Origin: an uncultured Coriobacteriaceae bacterium
Lineage (GTDB): Bacteria; Actinomycetota; Coriobacteriia; Coriobacteriales; Eggerthellaceae
NCBI GenBank assembly: GCA_900550055.1
Contig: URQU01000014.1
Span: 1-44,534 of the forward strand
Direction: 5' to 3'
Length of the DNA: 44,534 bases
Numbering within the stretch: the stretch's first letter is position 1; each line of letters opens with the position of its first letter. Below are positions 29,455-39,600 of this stretch, piece by piece. Below the pieces are notes generated by a model. The model worked only from the letters and a program-made list of their open reading frames with translations, had not been told where the DNA came from and ran no database searches. Both the position numbers and the translations under genes were made by a program.

Positions 29455-32058
29455 CTAGCGGATGAACTTTGCTAGGATGCGGGCGAGCAAGCTGGGTTTG
29501 TCGGGGCGTCGCTGGATGCCGGAGTGGCTGGGCGCCTGCATGGGCTCGTTGATGACCTGGGCCTTTACCGGTACGGGCTGGGATGCCGGCTCGGCGGGCT
29601 TGGGGGTTGCCTGCGGCTGCGGTGCCGGCGCCGGCTTTGCGGCAGGCTTCGCGGCCGTTTCCGCCTCGGCGGCTTTCGCGGCGGCCTCGGCCTCGAGTGC
29701 GGCCTTGCGGGCGGCTTCAGCCTCCCTGGCGGCCTCTGCGGCGGCGGCCTCGGCCTTCGCAACGGCCTCAACCTTGGCCTCGGCCTCGGCCATCTGCGCC
29801 TTGCGCTGCTCGTTCATGAGCTTGCGGGAGTTCGCGTTGCGCTCCGCCTTGGCCTCGGCAGCGGCTGCGCGGGCACGCTGCGCCTCCTTGATAAGGAAGT
29901 CCTGCGACTCGAACTTCGGCTCGTCGGGCTTGGCCAGCTCGCCGAGCTTGGTGTAGCTGCCGTCGGCCTTCAGCTCGCGCAGCTTCGCCGTGTCGCGCAG
30001 GCACGTGTCGATGTAGTCGAGCACCTGGTTGCGCAGCCCCTTGTCAAGAATGGGCCAGGCGATCTCCACGCGCTTCTCCATGTTGCGCGTCATAAGGTCG
30101 GCGCTGGACAGGAAGATCTTGATGTTCTCGCGCGGCCCGAAGCCGTAGATGCGGCTGTGCTCGAGCAAGCGGCCCACGATGGAGACCACGCGGACGTTGT
30201 CGGTGTAGCCGGGCACGCCCGGGACCAGGCACGATATGCCGCGCACGAGCAGCGTGACCGGCACGCCCGCCTGGCTTGCCTCGGCGATCTTGACGATGAT
30301 GTCCTTGTCGGTGACGCTGTTGGTCTTGAAGAACAGCCCGCACGGCTTGCCTTCGCGCGCAAGCGCGATCTGCTTGTCGATGTTGGCGATGATGCCGGGC
30401 TTGATCTGCAGCGGTGCCACGGACAGGATGTCGTAGTTATCCGAGGCGTTCTCCAGCTGCATGTTGCGGAAGAACTCGGTGGCGTCGCGGCCGATGGTCT
30501 CGTCGGCGGTGATGAAGCTCAGGTCGGTGTAGAGCTTCGCCGTCTTCTCGTTGTAGTTGCCCGTGCCCAGCTGCGTGATGTACTGCAGGCCGTTGTCGGT
30601 TTGGCGCGTGATGCAGCAGATCTTGCTGTGCACCTTGTAATCGCGGAAGCCGTAGATGACGTTGCAGCCGGCCTCCTCGAAACGCTGCGACCACTCGATG
30701 TTGTTGGACTCGTCGAAGCGGGCGCGCAGCTCGAACAGCGCCGTGACCTGCTTGCCGGACTCGGCGGCGGCGATGAGCGCCTCGGCCAGGTGCGACTGGC
30801 GTGCCAGGCGGTACAGTGTGATCTTGATGGAGATGACGGTGGGGTCGGCAGCGGCCTCGCGCAGCAGCTGCACGAACGCGTCCATGGACTCGTAGGGGTA
30901 GCTGAGCAGCACCTCGCGCTCGCAGACCTGTTCGATGATGGAGCGGTTGCGGTCAAGGCATGCCGGCCACTGCGGGGTGAACGGGGGATTGGACAGCGCC
31001 ATGCGCTCCTGCTCGGGCAGGTTGCTGCCAAGGCCCCAGGTCCAGCCCATGTCCAGCGGCACGGTGGTGACGTAGGTCTGATGCGGCTTGAGGTTCAGGC
31101 GATCGAGCAGAAGCTCCTGCAGCACGCTGGAAAGCGGGCGCTCGGACTCCAGGCGCACCGGCGCCAGGCGGCCACGCTTCTTCAGGATGCGCTTCATGTG
31201 CTCGCGGTAATCCTCGTCGGACTCGTCGGTGTTCTCCGTGGCGTCCAGGTCGGCGTTGCGCGTGACGCAGATGACGTTGGTGTGCTTGACGGTGTACATG
31301 CTGAACACCTGCTCGGCGGTCATCTCCACCGCGTGCTCGAGCAGGATGAACTGGAAGCCCTCGCCCGGCAGCTTGATGACGCGCGCGCACTGTCGCGGCA
31401 TGGGCAGGATGCCCACGGTGACGCCCTCGGCGCCCAGGTTCTCGCTTTCCTCGGCGGAAGGATGGATTTTGGTGGCTTTGACGGTTTTGCCGTCCTTGAC
31501 CTTATCCTTCTTCTTCGACTTCTTCGGGCCCACTTCCTCGTCAAGGCGCACGATGACGTAGAGCGACCCGTTCTCCAGGTGGGGGAAGGGGTGGCGCGAG
31601 TTGATGATCTGCGGGGACAGGAACGGCATGATGTTGGCTGCCGTGTAGTCGGCCAGGAAGGCGCGCTGCTCGTCGTTGAGATCGGCGGGGCGCAGGTGGC
31701 GCACGCCGTGCGCGGCCAGGGCCTGGCGCACCTCGGCGTAGGTCTGCTCCTGCACGGGGTACAGCTCATGGCAGCGCTTATGGATGGCGGAGAGCTGCTC
31801 GGCCGGCGTCATGCCCGTCTTCGAGTCGAGGACCTGCTTCTTCAGAAGCGACAGGTCGGTCAGGCTTCCCACGCGCACCATGAAGAATTCCTGGAGGTTG
31901 GACCAGAAGATGCTGATGAAGTTCAGGCGCTCGAGCAGCGGCACGGTTTCGTCGGCGCCTTGGTCGAGCACGCGCTCGTTGAACGTGAGCCACGACAACT
32001 CGCGGTTCTGCATATAGGGCGTGGATCCTATATGCGTTGTGGATTCGTTTGCTTTCAT
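29455..32058 (-). CDS. ppk1: Polyphosphate kinase 1 with Ala-rich C-terminal extension
   Basis: An 867-residue enzyme that reversibly builds polyphosphate from ATP. Family landmarks include NRELSWLTFNERVL (18-31) at the N-terminus, YKVHSKICC with the likely phosphorylated His477, GTGNYNE, and RVEIAWPI near the end of the catalytic core. Usual PPK1 length is about 690-740 residues. Here an extra ~150 residues from about 710 form an Ala/Glu/Lys coiled coil and then a Pro/Ala-rich tail. A Lys-rich insert (KKSKKKDKVKDGK) also interrupts the head region. The start was set at the ATG with GGGAAGGGAA upstream; a much longer frame has no support. It is followed by a strong terminator, with the Ppx/GppA gene upstream on the same strand. 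Confidence 0.95.
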   Translation of the reverse strand: MKANESTTHIGSTPYMQNRELSWLTFNERVLDQGADETVPLLERLNFISIFWSNLQEFFMVRVGSLTDLSLLKKQVLDSKTGMTPAEQLSAIHKRCHELYPVQEQTYAEVRQALAAHGVRHLRPADLNDEQRAFLADYTAANIMPFLSPQIINSRHPFPHLENGSLYVIVRLDEEVGPKKSKKKDKVKDGKTVKATKIHPSAEESENLGAEGVTVGILPMPRQCARVIKLPGEGFQFILLEHAVEMTAEQVFSMYTVKHTNVICVTRNADLDATENTDESDEDYREHMKRILKKRGRLAPVRLESERPLSSVLQELLLDRLNLKPHQTYVTTVPLDMGWTWGLGSNLPEQERMALSNPPFTPQWPACLDRNRSIIEQVCEREVLLSYPYESMDAFVQLLREAAADPTVISIKITLYRLARQSHLAEALIAAAESGKQVTALFELRARFDESNNIEWSQRFEEAGCNVIYGFRDYKVHSKICCITRQTDNGLQYITQLGTGNYNEKTAKLYTDLSFITADETIGRDATEFFRNMQLENASDNYDILSVAPLQIKPGIIANIDKQIALAREGKPCGLFFKTNSVTDKDIIVKIAEASQAGVPVTLLVRGISCLVPGVPGYTDNVRVVSIVGRLLEHSRIYGFGPRENIKIFLSSADLMTRNMEKRVEIAWPILDKGLRNQVLDYIDTCLRDTAKLRELKADGSYTKLGELAKPDEPKFESQDFLIKEAQRARAAAAEAKAERNANSRKLMNEQRKAQMAEAEAKVEAVAKAEAAAAEAAREAEAARKAALEAEAAAKAAEAETAAKPAAKPAPAPQPQATPKPAEPASQPVPVKAQVINEPMQAPSHSGIQRRPDKPSLLARILAKFIR

Positions 32059-32321
32059 GGCGTTCCCTTCCCTCGACGTCATAGATGAAACGTGCGTCGG
32101 GCGATGCGTCTTCGTTGATTCGATGTAAGTGCGGCCGCGTGCGAGGGCGGCCAAGTGGAATCGATGATTGCATAACGTGCGACGCCAAGGTGACGGGGTT
32201 CCCCAACAACCACGTCCCCTCAACTCATATTTTACTCTGTTTTGACGCTGCGACCATCCGAATCCGCCACTGGGGTTGGAAAAATGGGGTGAAAAAGGTA
32301 ACGATTCTGTTTCGGATTCGA
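32059..32321. other. Gap between ppk1 and the Ppx/GppA gene
   Basis: A 263-base gap holding the ppk1 leader. Read on the minus strand, it contains an AT-richer patch with TAAAAT near 32230 that could be a -10 element. I see no gene and no clear terminator after the phosphatase gene, so read-through into ppk1 is possible. Confidence 0.35.
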
Positions 32322-33272
32322 TCAGTCCGCTTGCGGGGGTGCCGACACGGCCCCGAGCATGCGCTCGACCAGGTATCCCTCGCGCACGCCGTGCTTGCAG
32401 ATCACCAGCTTATCGGCGCCAAGGTGGCGGAAGAGCTCGGCTAAGATGACGCAGCCCGGAACCATGGTATGCACGCGCTCGGCTGAGGCCTTCAGCGCTG
32501 CGTGCCCGAAGGCGGAGGGGTTTTCCCGGCAGGCTTCGAGGATTTGCTGCACCTGCTCGGCCTGGATCTCGCGCGGGCGCGTTTGCAGCTCGTCGAGCTG
32601 CTGGACCAGCTTAGCCGCCGCGCGCGTGGACCCGCCCACGCCGTAGAGCGTGGGGGCCTTGTAGGGCTCGAGGCTGGGCAGCCGGCGCAGGTTGCCGCGG
32701 AACTCGCAGGCGATGGCGTCCATCTCGATGGGCGCGGGCAGGATGTTGCGGACGAAGCGCGCGAACGACGATAGCGATCCCTGGCCGAGGCTCACATCGT
32801 CGCTGTCGCGGCCGCCTTCGACGCGGGTGAGCTCGGTGGAGCCGCCGCCGATGTCGACGAGCGTGCCGCGCTCGAGCGGGGTTGAGCAGCGGGCGCCGAC
32901 GAACCCGAGGTGCGCCTCGTCGCGCGCGGACAGCAGCGTGACCGCCAGACCGCAGCGCCGCTCGATTTCCGCGACGGCCTCGGCGCAGTTCACGGCGTTG
33001 CGCAGCACGGCGGTGGCGAACACGTCGACGCGCTTGCAACCGAAGTAGCGCACGCGCTTCATATGGCTTTTCAGCACGTTGACGGCGCGGTCCACACCGT
33101 CGGAGGTGAACACGCCGTCCTCCACGAACGCGGCAAGGCCCGCCATCACCTTGTCGTTGATGATGCTCTTGAAGTCCTTGCTGGAATAGGTGCTGCGACG
33201 ATCGTCCTTCACTTCGTAGATGACAAGGCGAATGGAGTTCGACCCCAGGTCGATGACGCCGTAGGTGGGCAT
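32322..33272 (-). CDS. Ppx/GppA-family exopolyphosphatase
   Basis: A 316-residue member of the ASKHA phosphatase superfamily, which removes terminal phosphate from polyphosphate or converts pppGpp to ppGpp. VIDLGSNSIRL (6-16) is the first phosphate loop, SARDEAHLGF (115-124) holds the catalytic Glu, DIGGGSTEL (140-148) is the second loop, and GVGGSTRAAA is the later loop. It lacks the C-terminal HD-like domain of longer Ppx enzymes, so it is the short two-domain form. AAGGAAAA supports the start. The pairing with ppk1 points to polyphosphate turnover; a GppA role cannot be told apart by sequence alone. Confidence 0.92.
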   Translation of the reverse strand: MPTYGVIDLGSNSIRLVIYEVKDDRRSTYSSKDFKSIINDKVMAGLAAFVEDGVFTSDGVDRAVNVLKSHMKRVRYFGCKRVDVFATAVLRNAVNCAEAVAEIERRCGLAVTLLSARDEAHLGFVGARCSTPLERGTLVDIGGGSTELTRVEGGRDSDDVSLGQGSLSSFARFVRNILPAPIEMDAIACEFRGNLRRLPSLEPYKAPTLYGVGGSTRAAAKLVQQLDELQTRPREIQAEQVQQILEACRENPSAFGHAALKASAERVHTMVPGCVILAELFRHLGADKLVICKHGVREGYLVERMLGAVSAPPQAD

Positions 33273-33619
33273 TGCCGTTTTCCTTCCTCGATGGCGCTTG
33301 GCGCCGCTCTCGCTTTGCGATGATGCCGGCGCGATGCGTCGGCGTGAAGTGAACCTTACCCATGATAAAGGTTGCGGGCCTTCGCTTGACGTGCGCGGGC
33401 GTCGCTGACGGTTTCTGGGCCAAGATTTTACGCTCCCTTAACGTTGCCGCTTTCGGGGAGGGCAAGGGTGGCGCGGCGGCGGTTGCGGCGGCGAAGCGGG
33501 CTCGGGGCGGCTTGCGGCGGCTGGATTCCCGCGTGGCGGGGCCCTGCCATCCCTTACAATATACGGTATGCATTCCCTTGCGTTCCGCGGGTCGGGGACG
33601 CAGTTGAAAGGTGCCTTCC
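33273..33619. other. Divergent intergenic region
   Basis: A 347-base region between the minus-strand phosphatase gene and the plus-strand giant gene. On the plus strand TACAAT (33555-33560) is a possible -10 box for the giant gene. On the minus strand TATCAT (33362-33367) is a weak candidate for the phosphatase gene. The middle is very GC-rich, and frames through it show no recognisable product. Confidence 0.4.
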
Positions 33620-36600
33620 ATGAAGAGCGTCGGTATTTGCAATGCCCTTCTCCGAGTGCTGCTTTCCGTGGCGCTCGTCGTTTCGTTCACGCCCATCCCC
33701 GGCAGTGCGGCCGAGGATGCCGCGGTTGCGGGAGGGTCCCCCTCCACGTTGGTTGGCGAGCGTGGTTCAACGTTGTCGGAAGGCTCGGGCGAAGCGGCGT
33801 CGACCGGCGGGGGTGCCGCCGGCGCCTCGGATGCCGGGGCGGGTACCGATGCCGCATCGCCTGCTGGTGAAGGCGGTGATGCCGCTTCGCCCGCAGATGG
33901 TGAAGCGGGCCCCAAGGACGCCGAGGAAGCCGCCGATGCGGCGGATGACCCGGCAGAGCGCGCCGCCGACGATGAGCCGGCGCAGCAGGGGGTCTTGTAC
34001 CCGTTCGGCAAGCTGATGGCCAGCGGGTACGTGTACGCCTGCGATGAACGGGGCGACCTGACGAAGCCCATCGACGAGGACGACCCCAAGCGCAACGCCA
34101 TCTCCGCGCGCGAGGTTGCGAACCTGATCGTCGACTATCACGTTGCCGACATCCCCGAGGGCCTGTGCGAGGGCTCGACGAGCCTGACGTCGGTGCGCTT
34201 CGAGAACGACCGTCTGGATTCCATAGGCGACTCCGCCTTCGCCGGCTGCGCGAGGCTCTCCTTCATCAGCTTCTCGGACATGCATATCGGCTCGATCGGC
34301 GCGCGGGCGTTTGCCGGCTGCTCTTTGTTGACCAGCCTTTTCATCAAGAAGCCTGCCGAAATCGGCGCGTTGGGGGAAGGGTGCTTCCAGAACAGCGGCC
34401 TTGAGTCCACCGGTTTGGGGCAGGTGAAGGGGCTGACGTCCATCCCCGCCGACGCGTACGAGGGGTGCCAGAACCTTTCCGACACGGGCTTGGGGCAAAA
34501 CCAGCAGATCGTCTTGGTCGGCAACTGGGCGTTCGCCAACTGCCCTAACCTGCACCTGACGGGCCTTGAGACGAACACGTCGGTAAGCCAGCTGGGCGAG
34601 GGGTGCTTCTTCAGGTCGAACCTTGATGGCGGCTTGGTCTTGCCGAGCGGTTCGCAGATCGAGGAGCTGCCCAGCCAGGCGTTCGCCGGCACGAACATAG
34701 ACTACGCGTACTTCCGGTGCGACCATGCGGTGCTCATCGATAGCGACACGTTCCCCAAGCGTGGGATGCAGGTGATGGTGCCGTCGGGCGCGGTCGGGCT
34801 GTACCGGTCGGGCCTTCCCGAGCGGAACTGGGATAGCTGCAACGGCAAAACCCCCGTTAGCGTTGCCGAGTGCTTGAAGAGCCTTCGAATCGAGTGCGAC
34901 CCTGACGTTATGGAATACGACGAAGACGATAAGGTCTCCCTTGCCGGCATGAAGGTCACGTTCGACCACGATTACGGCAGGAGCTCGTTCGATTACGAGG
35001 ACTTGAAGAACTGTGCGTTCGCCCAGTTCATCGAGGTGTATCCCGATGAAGGGTACCTGTTCCGCTCGAGCTTCCACGGCCAGCGCATTCATATGACCTA
35101 CGACGACGGCGAGGTGCACTTCGACGCGTACTCGGCCGAGCCCATGCGCGAGCGGGGCAACACCGACTTGGCGGTGGATATCCGCTACGACGGCGCGCTC
35201 TCCTCCGGGGACAGCGCCACCGGCGCGGGCCAGTACAGGCCCGGCGAAACCTGCGTGGTGGTGGCCAACGCCACGACGCCCGGCAGGACGTTCGCCTACT
35301 GGGCCGACGAGGAAGGGGCCATCCTTTCCGAGGACCAGTGGTACGAGTTCACGGTGGAACGGGACACGTTGCTGACGGCGGTGTTCGCCGACAAGGCCAC
35401 GGTGGCGCCCGAGGTGCGTTTGGGCAGCGTCGATGGGCGGCCGGTTGTCGGCGCGCGGGCGAGCGTTGTGGTCGACGAACGCGACATGGGGACGAGCTTC
35501 ACGACGTATGTGGGCAAGCGCGTGACGCTGACCTGCGAATACGATGCGTCGAAGTACCGCCTTGACCATTGGGAGAGCTCGCTTGACGGGCACTATCTGG
35601 GAAGCCGCCCCGGCGACACCATCGAATACGACGCCGTTGCGGGCGAGACGCCCATCGCCGTGTTGGTGGAGTATGGGCAGCTGAACGTGTCCGCGAAAAG
35701 CGCATCGGGCCTGGCGCTTGGCCAGGCGAGCGGTTCGGGAACGTACGAGCTGGGGCAGACCGTCAAGCTTTCGGCTATCCCGGCGAAGGGGTGCCGCTTC
35801 CTGGGTTGGATGCATCGCGGCGAGCTGCTGTCCACCGAGGCGTCGTACGCGTATCGGGTCCAGGACTTCGACGAGGCGACCGGCTGGTTCGCGTTCGATT
35901 TCTCGCAGACGTGGGTGGCCGTGCGCGCCGCGTCGGCGCAGCCCGACTGGGGCAGCGTTTCCGGTGCCGGGCTGTACGAGGAAGGCGCCCAGGTCACGCT
36001 TACCGCAACGCCGAACGCGGGCTTTGCCTTCTCCGGCTGGTTGCGCGACGGCGAACTCATCGAAGGCGGGACGCAGCTGGTTGTGACCGCCGAAGAAGCC
36101 GACCAGACGGATGCGCTCGTAAAGCGGTCACCGCTTTACACCGCTACGTTCGAGCCGGTTGCGTGCGATATCCGCTACGAGCAGACGCTCGACACGGGCG
36201 GCCGCGAGCTGATGGAAGGGGTGGAGGTCCCGCAGGTGACGGGCAGCCTTTCCGCGGAAGGTGGCCAGACGGTCACGCTTGACGCCAAGGCCCTGGGCAT
36301 GCTCGATGACGATACGGTATTCGCCGGCTGGTTCGATGCCGCCACGGGCGAGCGCGTGTGCGAATCCCCTGTGTACGAGTTCGCGGCAGCAGGCGATGCC
36401 ACGCTGCAGGCGCGGTTCTCCCTGAAGGAAGTGGGGGTGCGCATCAGCCCTGCTCAAACAACCGATCACTCCGAAGCGTACGCCCATTTGCGGGTGGATG
36501 CGGCGAACTGCTACCGCAACGTCGGCGAGATCGTCCCGCTTTCCGCAACGCTTGACAACGCGCAGTTCGTGGGCTGGTACGCGGCTGATGGCGACGACTC

Positions 36601-39600
36601 CGTGGCCATCAGCGACCAACTTGCTTGCGAATACCAGGTCACGAAGCCCGCGAACGAATCCGCGCAGGTAGAGATCACGCCCTGGTACTCGGCGATCCCC
36701 GCGAGCGTGGTGCTGAGCGTTGCCGGCGCCGACGAGGACGGCAACGCCCCGGGCTACTTCCTGACCTCGGGACTGTACGGCGTCGGCCAGCAGGTGACGG
36801 TGAACGCGGTGCCCGAGCCGGGCTACGTGTTCGACTACGCCACGGACTCGCTTGGCAACACGGTCCCCGCAGCGTCCGATGGCTCGTATACGTTCCTTCT
36901 GACCGGCGACACCGAGCTGGTGGCGCATTTCCGCGTGGCGCAAGATGAGGATGAGGCGTTCGAAGCGCTCAAAACCGCGCTGCTCGCGGTGCTGGGCACG
37001 GTGGGGGTTGTCGCGGCCATATACGGCCTGGGCGAGATCGTTGACCCGATCATCGCGCAGGCCATGATCGACATCGCCGGCGCCGAGACCATCGAGGAGC
37101 TGGCCCAGATCGGCAAAAACGTCCTCAAGGAGATCAAGGACATCTTCGACCATCATAAGCACGACAACGACCCGAACAAGCCTCACGGCGACCATTCGGT
37201 CGAGATCGTGGCCGCCGTCCATCCCGCCGAGGGCGGCATCGTGCGCGGCGGCGGCATCCATTTCGAGGGCACCATCGCCGAGCTCGAAGCCATCCCCAAC
37301 CCGGGATACCGCTTCGTGTGCTGGAAGGAGGACGGCATCGAGCGCTCCGTGTCGCAGCGCATGCAGATCCGCATCACCGACGCCACGCCCGAGGTGGTGG
37401 CCATGACGGCGGTGTTCGAGCGCAACGTGCGCATCACCACGTCCGCCGAGGTGACGGGCGTCGATGCCGGCATCCCCACCGGCTGCAACGCCACGCCCGA
37501 TGTGCAGACGCCGCGGCAGGGCCAGGAGGCGAAGGTCATCGCCACGGAAGGCGAGGGCTACGCGTTCGTCGGCTGGTTCCAGGACGGCATCGAGGTCTCG
37601 AAATCGCCCGTGTACGTATTCCCCGCCGAGGTCGATAGGCACCTGGTGGCGAAGTTCCGCAAGGCCGACCGCACTATCGTGGTGGGCGCCGACCCCGACG
37701 AGGGCGCGCAGGTGCTCTGCGACGGCTTACCCGTGGAGGGCGGCGTGGTCAGGGCGGCCGATGGCGACATCCTCACGTTCACGGCCCTGCCCGCGGCGCG
37801 CGCCGACGACCCGGATAAGAAGTACAAGCTGGTGGAGTGGCGCAAAACCGACGATTCGGGGCGCACCGTCATCGACCGCGGCGATGTGTGCGAGTATCGC
37901 GTGGACGGCAACGGGCGCGTCACGGCCGTGATGGACGGCAAGGACAGCCATTCCGTTCGTGCGGCTACCGACCCTGTGGAGGGCGGGACGGCTACGCTCA
38001 AAAACGGGGAAAGCGTCGGCGAGGTGCTCGACGTGCCCGATGGGGAAAGCGTCACCGCCACGGCGGAGGCCCGCGAGGGCTACCTGTTCGACGGCTGGTA
38101 TATCAGCTACGGGGCAGCCGATGCGGCGCCCACGTTCGCTTCCCACGACCAAACCTATACGTTCGCGCCGGTTGCCGACTGCACGGTGACCGCCCGCTTC
38201 CAGCGCCTGTGCAAGGTGAGCGTGGTGGCCGAGCCCGTCGATCAGCTTGCCGGCAAGTACACGGTGACCGGGGACGGCTATTGCGAAAGCGGCAAGCCCG
38301 TCACGCTTTCCGTGAAGCTTGCCGACGACGTGCGCGACAAGTTCACGTTCAAGGGCTGGTACCTTGGCGATTCCGGGGTTCCCATGGGAACGGACCCCGA
38401 CCACCTTGAGCTCATCCCCGAGCAGGACACGGTGGTGCGCGCGGTGTTCGTCCCCAAACGTTACCGCATAAGCGTGGAGACCGATTCGCACCTGGTCGAA
38501 CGCGGCACCGTCGAGATCGAGGGGCATCCCGGCGCGGATGCGGTCCTGGTGGAGTACGGAAACACGGTGACCATCAAGGCGAACCCGAACGAGGGCTTCC
38601 GGTTCGCCCATTGGAAGGACGGCAAACGCAAGAAGCATCCCGAGCAGCAGCTGACCGTGCGTGTGACGGGCGACCAGACGTACAAGGCGGTGTTCAAGGG
38701 AGCGGAGCCCGAGGTGGTGATCGCGGCCGATACGTGGCTTGGCGGCACGGTCACCTGCAACGGCATCGAGGTCACCCCGGCGACCGATTCCTTCTCGCTG
38801 GGCCAGACGCTGCACTTGAAGGCCGAGCCGAAGACGGGATATTTCTTCTGGGGCTGGTACGTGAACGGCATCTTCACCAGCCTTGATATGGAATGCGACG
38901 TGGTGGCGAAGGGGCTGACCGCCAAATCGGAGCGATGCACGGTCACGGCGGCGTTCAAGCCCTATGAGGTGGTTTGCCTACCCGTGGCAAGCCCGGCGGG
39001 CGGCGGGTCGGTGCGGGCCAGCCGCGTGTTCACCGAGCGCGGCGCGGAGGTCGAGCTCAAGGCGCAGGCGTCGCCCGGTTATGTGTTCACGGGCTGGTAT
39101 TCCGCCGCCGGCGAGCTGGAGTCCACCGCGCCCGAGTTCACGTGCCGCCTGATGCGCAGCCACGTGCATGTGGCGCATTTCGAGGAACGCTCGTACGAGG
39201 TTTCGGCGGTGCCGGCGGTGGCCGATGCCGACGGGAACTTGATCGAGAACCGGTCGGCCGGCTGGGTCGAAGGCGCCGGGACGGTGGACGCCGGCTATTC
39301 GGCGGACCTTTCCGCGCATGCCCTTTCGGGCTACACATTCGAATACTGGGCCGATGACCGGGGCAACGTGGTGAGCCGTGATGCGGACTACCGCTTCGTG
39401 CCCTCGGGCGAGACGAAGCTGTTCGCCGTGTTCGCCGCCAAGCAGTTCACCGTGAACGTTTCCGCAGGTGAAGGCTATGGCAGCGCCACGGGATCGGGTA
39501 CCTACGCCGCGGGCGAGGTGGCGTGCGTCAGCGCCATCCCGGCGGCCGGGGCGCATTTCGTCGGCTGGTTCAGCGGCGGCGCGTGCCTGTCCGCCGACGC

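Noticed and set aside
29524..32088. Open frame of 854 codons on the plus strand opposite ppk1
   Set aside because: It is the mirror of a confidently recognised ppk1 gene. It has low-complexity Leu/Arg/Gly content and no family motif. High G+C makes long antisense frames common.
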